Source: Chloroflexota bacterium (lineage in GTDB: Bacteria > Chloroflexota > Limnocylindria > Limnocylindrales > CSP1-4). From it: a stretch of 5,144 nt of DNA. The stretch lies in contig JAGDMV010000138.1 in assembly GCA_017860675.1 (NCBI GenBank), positions 1 to 5,144 on the forward strand. The letters are read 5' to 3'. Position numbers and translations under genes: made by a program. The first letter of the stretch is position 1. The number at the start of each line of letters is the position of its first letter. Shown here piece after piece: positions 1 through 4,653 of this stretch. The notes under the pieces were generated by a model that worked only from the letters and a program-made list of their open reading frames with translations, made no database searches and was not told where the DNA came from.

Positions 1-857
1 CCGACGCCCTCGTACATCCGCAGGGTGCAGTCGGGGATGAGCCGGGCGGTCTCCTCGTAGAGCTCCTTCGGGATGTACTGGTCCGCGTCGCCGCACACGA
101 GCAGCACCGGCACGGAGATGTCGGGCAGGACCTCCCTGGCGTCGAACGCCAGCTCCGCCTCCGCCTCGACCATCATGTCGCTCGCGAAGTACGGGTGGGT
201 TGGTCCGAACGTGAGCCGCGCCATCACTTCGCCCAGGACCCGGGCCGCGCCCGGCACCCGCAGGCCGGGGGCCATGTGCTCGAGCATCAGGGCACTGGCC
301 TCGCCGTTCCGGCCCTCGCTCCGTAGCCTGGCGAAGTCGTAGTCGAGGGCCTTGCCCGCTTCGTTCGCGTCGTACGCGGCGCCCACGATGGCGATGTGGC
401 CGAAGAGATCGGGATGGCAGGCGGCCAGGTAGAAGCCGATCACGCCGCCATAGGAAACGCCGACCAGTAGGTCGACCCTCCCGCCGAACTCGTCGGCGAT
501 CAGCCCCGCGTAGTCCTCCGCCATGTCGGCCATCGCGTGGCCCTTCGCCATGTTCTGCTTCCTGGCGACCACCCAGAGGGTGTACCCGTCCTCGACGAGG
601 GGACGAGCCGCTCGCAGGAGAACCCTCGAGAGGAACATCCCGCTCGGAACCGTGTTACCGGGGCCGCCCGGGATCCACAGCAGATTCTTCGGGCCGGTGC
701 CCCAGCGGAGGTAGGCCATCCCGTTCGGGAAGATGCCGGTGACGGGCTTCGGCATCTCAGGCTCGCGCCCCCTGAGCCGGGCGCGGGCGAACGCGGCACC
801 CGCGAGGGCGGCCAGCGTCCCGCCGGCGACCAGAGCAAGCGTGGTGACACGGCGCAT
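1..857 (-). CDS. Alpha/beta-fold hydrolase, C-terminus cut by the window edge
   Basis: This is a serine hydrolase of the alpha/beta-hydrolase fold with unknown substrate. The visible 285 residues run from an ATG with a good ribosome site (GGAGG, 8 nt upstream) to the window edge with no stop. Residues 4-24 are hydrophobic after an Arg-Arg start and end in AFA, so they could be a signal peptide or membrane anchor. PGGPG at about 63-67 looks like the oxyanion-hole loop. The nucleophile elbow is GVSYGG with Ser135, and Asp259 in GDADQYIP is the expected acid. The sequence stops at MYEGVG, just where the catalytic His usually follows. The family normally runs about 270-320 residues, so little is missing. 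Six of its 21 arginines use AGG, which is mild and not proof of transfer. It is preceded by its own candidate promoter, so it is probably transcribed apart from nadB. The fold is fairly sure; the substrate cannot be read from the sequence. Confidence 0.88.
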   Translation of the reverse strand, partial: MRRVTTLALVAGGTLAALAGAAFARARLRGREPEMPKPVTGIFPNGMAYLRWGTGPKNLLWIPGGPGNTVPSGMFLSRVLLRAARPLVEDGYTLWVVARKQNMAKGHAMADMAEDYAGLIADEFGGRVDLLVGVSYGGVIGFYLAACHPDLFGHIAIVGAAYDANEAGKALDYDFARLRSEGRNGEASALMLEHMAPGLRVPGAARVLGEVMARLTFGPTHPYFASDMMVEAEAELAFDAREVLPDISVPVLLVCGDADQYIPKELYEETARLIPDCTLRMYEGV

Positions 858-865
858 GGTGTCAG

Positions 866-870
866 CCTCC
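866..870 (-). promoter_or_regulatory. Ribosome binding site of the hydrolase
   Basis: GGAGG on the minus strand lies 8 nt before the ATG at 855-857. It fixes this start for the alpha/beta hydrolase and gives the protein its hydrophobic N-terminus. Confidence 0.75.
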
Positions 871-968
871 CCGGGGACGCCCAGCGCGGGTCGGTCTCGC
901 CAGTGGCTCGGCGCGGTCCCGGCGGCCAGGGTTAAGGGCCGCGCGTCAAAGCCTCCCGCAATGCGGGC

Positions 969-997
969 AACATAGGCCCCCCCGGAACCGCTGTCGA
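969..997 (-). promoter_or_regulatory. Candidate sigma70-type promoter for the hydrolase
   Basis: On the minus strand TCGACA (992-997, five of six matches to TTGACA) is followed after exactly 17 bp by TATGTT (969-974, four of six matches to TATAAT and fitting TAnnnT). Transcription would start near 962 and give a leader of about 105 nt before the hydrolase ATG. The promoter sits in the 219-bp gap (858-1076) between nadB and the hydrolase, which holds no gene that I can support and no clear rho-independent terminator. The call rests on hexamer match and spacing only. Confidence 0.4.
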
Positions 998-1076
998 GAG
1001 GCGCCGGTCGTGATGTGGCGGCCACGGCCGGGAGCCCACCGCGGTCAGGAGTCCGCGCAGGCGCTGTGGAGTCGGG

Positions 1077-2741
1077 CTACGCGTCGCGAGGACCCGGCAC
1101 GATCACCGTCGGCAGCGTGGCCGGGAGCGTGTACGGGTAGTCGCGGCTGTAGTGCAGGCCGCGGCTCTCGTGGCGCGAGAGGGCGGAGCGGACGACGAGC
1201 TCGGCGCAGGCCACCAGGTTGCGCAGCTCGAGCAGGTCGCGACTGACCCGGAAGCTGGCGTAGTACTCGTCGATCTCGTCCTCGAGCAGCCGGATCCGCC
1301 GCAGGGCTCGCTCGAGGCGCCGCGTGGTGCGGACGATCCCGACGTAGTTCCACATCGTCAGGCGCAGCTCGTCCCAGTTCTGGGAAATGACCACCTGCTC
1401 GTCGGCGTTCTCGACCCGGCTCTCGTCCCAGGCCGGGACCGTCGCCGGCGGTCCGGGCGGCTCGGCGCCGATGCGCGCGGCGCATGACCGGCCGACGACG
1501 ACGCACTCGAGGAGCGAGTTGCTCGCCAGCCGGTTCGCCCCGTGCAGCCCGGTGTAGGTCGTCTCGCCGACCGCGAAGAGGCCGGGCAGGTCGGTACGCC
1601 CCTCGAGGTCGGTGACGACGCCGCCGCAGGTGTAGTGGGCCGCCGGGACGACCGGGATCGGCTGGCGGGCGATGTCGATGCCGAGCTCCAGGCAGCGGGC
1701 GCGGATGGTCGGGAAGTGCTCCTCGAGGAAGTCCTCGCCCAGGTGCGTCGCGTCGAGGCAGACGTAGTCGAGGCCGTGGCGCTTCATCTCGAAGTCGATC
1801 GCCCGGGCGACGATGTCGCGCGGGGCGAGCTCGAGGCGCGGGTCGTGGCCCGCCATCAGGCGCGTCCCGTCGGGCAGCTTGAGCTGGGCGCCCTCGCCGC
1901 GGAGCGCCTCGGTGATCAGGAAGTTGCGCTCGAGCGGGTGGTACAGGCACGTCGGGTGGAACTGGATGAACTCCATGTTGGCGATGCGGCAGCCGGCCCG
2001 CCAGGCCATGGCGATCCCGTCCCCGGTCGATGTCTCCGGGTTCGTGGTGTAGCGATAGACCTTGCCGACGCCGCCGGTGGCCAGGACGACGGCCGACGCC
2101 GGGAGGGCCTCGACGCGCTGGCGGTCGATGTCGAGGGCGTACACGCCGTAGCAGCGGCTGGGCTCCTCGCGACCGAGGTGGCGGGAGGTGATCACGTCGA
2201 TCGCCATCCAGCGCTCGCGCATGGTGATGTTGGGGTGGCGGCGGGCGAGGGCGAGAAGGGTCTCGTGGATGGCCTCGCCGGTGGCGTCGTTGGCGTGGGC
2301 GATGCGGCGCACCGTGTGGCCGCCTTCGCGGGTGAGGTGCAGGCCGAGCGGCCCGCCGGGGTCGGTGGTGAACGGCACGCCCTGCGCCACGAGCCACTCG
2401 ATCGCCCCGGGGCTGTGCTCGGCGATGAAGCGCGCCGCCTCCTCGTCGACCAGGCCGGCCCCGGCTTCCTGCGTGTCGCGGACGTGGAGGTCGAAGCTGT
2501 CGTCGTCGCCCAGGACGCCGACGATGCCACCCTGCGCCCAGGCCGTGGCCGCCTCCTCGAAGTTGCGCTTGGCGAGCAGCACGACCGGGCGCCGGTCGGC
2601 GAGGTGGAGGGCGACGGTCAGGCCGGCCAGCCCTGCCCCGACGATGACCACGGGGAGGGCGCCGGGAGTGGTCTCAGCCGGACGAGTCCCGACGGGATCG
2701 ACCTCGTCCGACGCAGGATCGGCAGCTGCGGGCAGGATCAT
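1077..2741 (-). CDS. nadB: L-aspartate oxidase (quinolinate synthase B)
   Basis: This FAD enzyme oxidises L-aspartate to iminoaspartate, which quinolinate synthase NadA condenses with dihydroxyacetone phosphate on the way to NAD; it acts in the cytoplasm (EC 1.4.3.16). At 554 residues it has family length. A variable tail of about 30 residues precedes the dinucleotide fold GAGLAG (35-40). AWAQGG (67-72) is typical of NadB and lacks the His that binds FAD covalently in succinate dehydrogenase. Residues matching E. coli Glu121, His244, Arg290, His351 and Arg386 are Glu139, His262, Arg308, His369 and Arg404, all at the same offset of 18. GLHGANRLASNSLLE (398-412) and the late SRGLHYSRDYP (526-536) are diagnostic. 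The ATG at 2739-2741 overlaps the nitroreductase stop and has no Shine-Dalgarno sequence. A -10-like TACAAT 6 nt upstream suggests a leaderless message. No better in-frame start lies downstream. nadA and nadC are not adjacent. Identity is firm. Confidence 0.97.
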   Translation of the reverse strand: MILPAAADPASDEVDPVGTRPAETTPGALPVVIVGAGLAGLTVALHLADRRPVVLLAKRNFEEAATAWAQGGIVGVLGDDDSFDLHVRDTQEAGAGLVDEEAARFIAEHSPGAIEWLVAQGVPFTTDPGGPLGLHLTREGGHTVRRIAHANDATGEAIHETLLALARRHPNITMRERWMAIDVITSRHLGREEPSRCYGVYALDIDRQRVEALPASAVVLATGGVGKVYRYTTNPETSTGDGIAMAWRAGCRIANMEFIQFHPTCLYHPLERNFLITEALRGEGAQLKLPDGTRLMAGHDPRLELAPRDIVARAIDFEMKRHGLDYVCLDATHLGEDFLEEHFPTIRARCLELGIDIARQPIPVVPAAHYTCGGVVTDLEGRTDLPGLFAVGETTYTGLHGANRLASNSLLECVVVGRSCAARIGAEPPGPPATVPAWDESRVENADEQVVISQNWDELRLTMWNYVGIVRTTRRLERALRRIRLLEDEIDEYYASFRVSRDLLELRNLVACAELVVRSALSRHESRGLHYSRDYPYTLPATLPTVIVPGPRDA

Positions 2742-3175
2742 GACCGGATTGTAGGAGCGAGGCTGCTTCTCTGATCAGTCACGCCCAGCAGTGCCGCCAC
2801 CGCGGGCCGGCCGGCCGGCTGGATCCAGCCGATCGCGCTCGCCAGGCCCAGGGCGGTCGCCGCGGCCAGGATCCGCTCGGCCGCCCGTCCCTCGTCGAAT
2901 GTCTCCATCTCGGGCATCTCGCCGTGCATGACGATCACGATCGCGGCCGCCGCCCCGCGGACATGGCCGGCATTGGGGGAGGCGTCGGCGATGGCCGCCA
3001 GGGATGCCCGGTCCCGGACGACGACGAAGGTCCAGGGCTGGCGGTTCATCCCGCTGCCCGTCCAGCGGGCGACCTCCAGGATCCGGGTGAGCAGCTCCTG
3101 GGGCACCGGGTCGGGCCGGAACTCCCGCGTGGAGCGGACGGAGCGAAGGACGCGGAGCAGGTCGTGATCGGTCAT
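2738..3175 (-). CDS. Nitroreductase-family FMN oxidoreductase, probably C-terminally truncated
   Basis: The N-terminal part is a clear nitroreductase fold: these FMN flavoproteins reduce nitro compounds, quinones or related electrophiles with NAD(P)H, usually as dimers. RSTREF (14-19) matches the FMN-phosphate motif near the start, SGMNRQPWTFVVV (41-53) the conserved Asn-Arg-Gln-Pro-Trp segment, and ERILAAATALGLASAIGWI (100-118) the later conserved helix. After ALLGV (128-132), where relatives continue into a last strand with a Gly-Tyr-Pro-like motif and a basic tail, this protein goes to an unrelated dozen residues and stops at 145. Relatives are usually about 165-220 residues. Neither other frame beyond the stop supplies the missing tail. 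The stop TGA overlaps the nadB ATG. The ATG start fits the family N-terminus, though its GGAGG (3189-3193) is 13 nt away, which is long. It lies 55 bp after the HxlR gene and is likely co-transcribed with it. It may be partly functional or a decaying gene. Confidence 0.82.
   Translation of the reverse strand: MTDHDLLRVLRSVRSTREFRPDPVPQELLTRILEVARWTGSGMNRQPWTFVVVRDRASLAAIADASPNAGHVRGAAAAIVIVMHGEMPEMETFDEGRAAERILAAATALGLASAIGWIQPAGRPAVAALLGVTDQRSSLAPTIRS
2748..2753 (-). promoter_or_regulatory. Candidate -10 box for a leaderless nadB transcript
   Basis: TACAAT on the minus strand (five of six matches to TATAAT) ends 6 nt before the nadB ATG, so the usual start distance of about 7 nt places +1 on the A of the ATG. 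No Shine-Dalgarno sequence lies upstream. The best -35 at normal spacing is only TGATCA (2772-2777, 18-bp spacer, three of six), so the -35 is weak. The hexamer lies inside the last codons of the nitroreductase gene. Confidence 0.45.
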
Positions 3176-3191
3176 GGTGGGTGGCACACCT

Positions 3192-3226
3192 CCGTGGCGG
3201 TGAGTCGGTCGGGCCGCCGTGGCGGT
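3192..3226. repeat. Two direct copies of CCGTGGCGGT in the hxlR-nitroreductase gap
   Basis: The 10-mer CCGTGGCGGT occurs at 3192-3201 and 3217-3226, 25 bp apart start to start, in the 55-bp gap between the regulator and the nitroreductase. The second copy can also pair with GGGCCGCC (3211-3218) as a tight, imperfect hairpin just after the regulator stop. There is no T-tract, so I do not call a terminator. Chance repeats of this kind are common in GC-rich DNA. Confidence 0.4.
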
Positions 3227-3230
3227 CCGG

Positions 3231-3689
3231 TCAGAGCCGGACGGTGCCACCGCTCCCCTCGCCGGGCGGCTCCTCGAGCGCCTCGCGGCAGGTCGGGCAC
3301 CACCAGCGCGCCTCGAGGGGCGTGCCGCAGACATCGTGGCGAGCCGCCTCGCTCGCGTCGCCATGGCGGCCACCCCAGTCGGCGAGCAGCCGGATGGCGC
3401 TGGCGAGCTCCCGGCCGTCGACCGAGAGCCCGTACTCGAGCCGGACCGGGCGGTGCTCGTACGGGCGTGCGACGACGATGCCCGCCTGCTCCAGCCGCCG
3501 CAGCCGGGCGGCCAGGATGTTCGGGGCGATCCCGCCGACCGCGTCGGCGATCTCGCCGAACCGCCGCGGGCCGTCGAGCAGCGACTCGACGACGAGCAGG
3601 CTCCAGCGGTCGCCGACCCGGTCGAGGGCGAGGCCGAGCGGGGAGCGAGGTTCTGCGGCCATCGATGCCGATGGTACCCGACGGAGCAT
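3231..3689 (-). CDS. HxlR-family (DUF24) winged-helix transcriptional regulator
   Basis: This is a dimeric DNA-binding regulator of the HxlR family. From the chosen start it has 152 residues: GDRWSLLVVESLL (26-38) and GPRRFGEI (40-47) are family signatures, IAPNILAARLRRLEQAGIV (54-72) holds the recognition helix, and RPYEHRPVRLEYGLS (75-89) is the wing. The N-terminal Cys that YodB/HypR-type members use as a redox switch is a Ser here (RSPLGLAL). A C-terminal His118, Cys121, Cys131, Cys134 set (H-x2-C-x9-C-x2-C) could bind zinc or act as the thiol sensor. The ATG at 3687-3689 has GGAGG 4 nt upstream, slightly close. An alternative ATG at 3660-3662 gives 143 residues and begins nearer the domain, but has no ribosome site. 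It leads a unit with the nitroreductase, a pairing known from YodB-YodC, and probably binds the palindrome just upstream, controlling itself and possibly the divergent proteases. Confidence 0.92.
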   Translation of the reverse strand: MLRRVPSASMAAEPRSPLGLALDRVGDRWSLLVVESLLDGPRRFGEIADAVGGIAPNILAARLRRLEQAGIVVARPYEHRPVRLEYGLSVDGRELASAIRLLADWGGRHGDASEAARHDVCGTPLEARWWCPTCREALEEPPGEGSGGTVRL

Positions 3690-3718
3690 TTGCCCTCCCA
3701 GGCATCCCGTAGTAACTT
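3690..3718 (+). promoter_or_regulatory. Candidate promoter of the protease pair
   Basis: TTGCCC (3690-3695, four of six matches to TTGACA) is followed after 17 bp by TAACTT (3713-3718, fitting TAnnnT). The start would fall near 3725, giving a leader of about 36 nt with a strong ribosome site. The palindrome at 3715-3731 overlaps the -10 and the start, as expected for a repressor operator. The hexamers are imperfect. Confidence 0.35.
3694..3698 (-). promoter_or_regulatory. Ribosome binding site supporting the longer HxlR start
   Basis: GGAGG on the minus strand lies 4 nt before the ATG at 3687-3689. The spacing is short but usable. It favours this start over the ATG at 3660-3662, which has no purine-rich site. 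Confidence 0.5.
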
Positions 3719-3731
3719 GCAATGTGCAAGT
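3715..3731. promoter_or_regulatory. Perfect palindrome, likely HxlR operator
   Basis: ACTTGCA-ATG-TGCAAGT is a perfect inverted repeat with 7-bp arms and a 3-bp centre. It lies between the divergent regulator and protease genes, 25 bp upstream of the regulator start and 29 bp upstream of the protease start. It is AT-rich against its GC-rich surroundings. HxlR-family dimers commonly bind short dyads at their own promoters, so this is the obvious operator. A further TTGCA at 3735-3739 forms a second, overlapping dyad with the right arm (TGCAA-GTGTA-TTGCA, 3725-3739). Binding by this HxlR protein is inferred. Confidence 0.65.
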
Positions 3732-3735
3732 GTAT
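3730..3735 (-). promoter_or_regulatory. Candidate -10 box of the HxlR gene
   Basis: TACACT on the minus strand (four of six matches to TATAAT) would start transcription near 3723, about 34 nt before the HxlR ATG. I see no good -35 at 16-18 bp. It mirrors the plus-strand -10 across the palindrome. Confidence 0.3.
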
Positions 3736-3747
3736 TGCAGCAGCAGC

Positions 3748-3752
3748 GGAGG
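3748..3752 (+). promoter_or_regulatory. Ribosome binding site deciding the first protease start
   Basis: GGAGG lies 8 nt before the ATG at 3761. It selects this start over the in-frame ATG at 3722, which lies inside the palindrome and near the predicted transcription start, and would add only 13 residues with two cysteines. Confidence 0.8.
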
Positions 3753-3760
3753 CTCCAGTG

Positions 3761-4651
3761 ATGACCCTTCTCGACCAGCTCGGCGCCGCCATCGCCACGG
3801 CGACCGAGCAGGTTGCGCCCTCCATCGTCGGGATCGGGCGCCGGTACCGCGGATCCGGCTTCGTCGTCGCCCCGGGTCGTGTCGTGACCAACGCCCACAA
3901 CCTGCGGGGTGACGAGGCGACGGTCACCTTCGTCGATGGCCGCCGCGAGGGGGGCCGCGTGCTCGGGATTGACCCCGACGGCGACGTGGCCGTCGTTGCG
4001 GTCGAGACGGCGGGGGCGTCCGTCCTCGACTGGTCGCCTGCCGTTCTCGCGGTCGGCAGCCCCGTCCTCGGCGCCGGGTTCGCTCCGCCGGCCGGCGCCC
4101 GGGTGACGCTGGGCTTCGTGTCGGCCGTCGGCCGGTCGTTCCGTGGTCCCGGCGGGCGGCGGATCGGCGGGAGCGTCGAGCACACGGCGCCGCTGGCGCC
4201 CGGATCCTCGGGCGGGCCGCTTCTCGACCGCGACGGCAGGGTCGTCGGCATCGACACCAACCGGCTCGGTGAGGGCTTCTACCTGGCCCTGCCGGCCGAC
4301 GAGGCGCTCCGGGCCCGGATCGACTCCCTGGCGCGCGGCGAGTCGGTCCGGCGGGTGCGGCTGGGGGTGGCCGTGGCGCCGCCGTTCGTCGCGCGCCGGC
4401 TGCGCCGATCGGTGGGCCTGGCCGAGGTCGATGGGCTGCTCGTGCGGGCGGTCGAGTCGGGCAGCCCGGCCGAGCTGGCGGGGATCCGGGAAGGGGACGT
4501 GATCGTGGAGCTGGGCGGGCTGCCGGCCGGCGACGTGGACGCGCTCCACGATGCCCTGGCGGCGACCGAGCCGCCGTTCGACGTCAGGGTCGTCCGCGGG
4601 GCCGCGGAGCTGACCCTCCGCATCGGCGGGCCGGAGGTCCGGGAGGTGTAG
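3761..4651 (+). CDS. Trypsin-like S1C (HtrA-type) serine protease with PDZ-like domain
   Basis: This is a complete 296-residue serine endopeptidase of the HtrA/Deg type, which degrade or process misfolded or specific proteins. The triad is His46 in VVTNAHNL, Asp75 in DPDGDVAVV and Ser150 in APGSSGGPL, where the usual GNSGGP has Ser for Asn. The protease domain spans about 15-185. A PDZ-like domain follows at about 198-288, with GLLVRAVESGSPAELAGIREGDVIVELGG (225-253) as its typical core for binding C-terminal peptides. Classical HtrA proteins start with a signal peptide or a transmembrane anchor. Here MTLLDQLGAAIATATEQVAPS leads straight into the protease domain, so the protein looks cytoplasmic, unless an unusual export route is used. 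The gene diverges from the HxlR regulator across the palindrome and is followed after 2 nt by a second, related protease. The protease assignment is firm; the substrate is unknown. Confidence 0.93.
   Translation: MTLLDQLGAAIATATEQVAPSIVGIGRRYRGSGFVVAPGRVVTNAHNLRGDEATVTFVDGRREGGRVLGIDPDGDVAVVAVETAGASVLDWSPAVLAVGSPVLGAGFAPPAGARVTLGFVSAVGRSFRGPGGRRIGGSVEHTAPLAPGSSGGPLLDRDGRVVGIDTNRLGEGFYLALPADEALRARIDSLARGESVRRVRLGVAVAPPFVARRLRRSVGLAEVDGLLVRAVESGSPAELAGIREGDVIVELGGLPAGDVDALHDALAATEPPFDVRVVRGAAELTLRIGGPEVREV
4642..4646 (+). promoter_or_regulatory. Ribosome binding site of the second protease, inside the first gene
   Basis: GGAGG within the last codons of the first protease lies 7 nt before the GTG at 4654. 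It supports this start and translational coupling of the two protease genes. The in-frame GTG at 4660 and ATG at 4666 are worse placed. Confidence 0.75.
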
Positions 4652-4653
4652 TC

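Noticed and set aside
955..967. CCCGC-AAT-GCGGG as a terminator for nadB
   Set aside because: The stem is only 5 bp, there is no T-tract, and it lies more than 100 bp beyond the nadB stop beside a promoter.
523..975. Short plus-strand open frames over the start of the hydrolase and the following gap
   Set aside because: They overlap the hydrolase antisense, have low-complexity Arg/Ala/Pro/Ser content and no family signature.
1019..1030. CGGCC-AC-GGCCG inverted repeat downstream of nadB as a terminator
   Set aside because: A 2-nt loop is too tight and there is no T-tract. Such short GC dyads are expected by chance in this composition.
1542..2774. A 410-codon plus-strand open frame opposite nadB
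   Set aside because: It is antisense to a firmly identified nadB, shows no domain, and is rich in Ala, Val, Gly, Asp and Arg as expected for a shadow frame in GC-rich DNA.
3690..3722. A TTG start for HxlR at 3722 adding MQVTTGCLGGQ with a Cys
   Set aside because: TTG is a poor start, it lies in the operator, and its ribosome context is weak. The added Cys therefore cannot be taken as the missing redox Cys.
3722..3760. Upstream start for the first protease (ATG at 3722) giving MCKCIAAAAEAPV
   Set aside because: It lies inside the palindrome and next to the predicted transcription start, has no ribosome site and adds nothing to the protease domain. The ATG at 3761 has GGAGG at 8 nt.
2738..4549. 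A 603-codon minus-strand frame running through the nitroreductase
   Set aside because: Only the part after the ATG at 3175 matches a protein family. The upstream part is antisense to the protease and out of frame with HxlR, so it is stop-free by composition.
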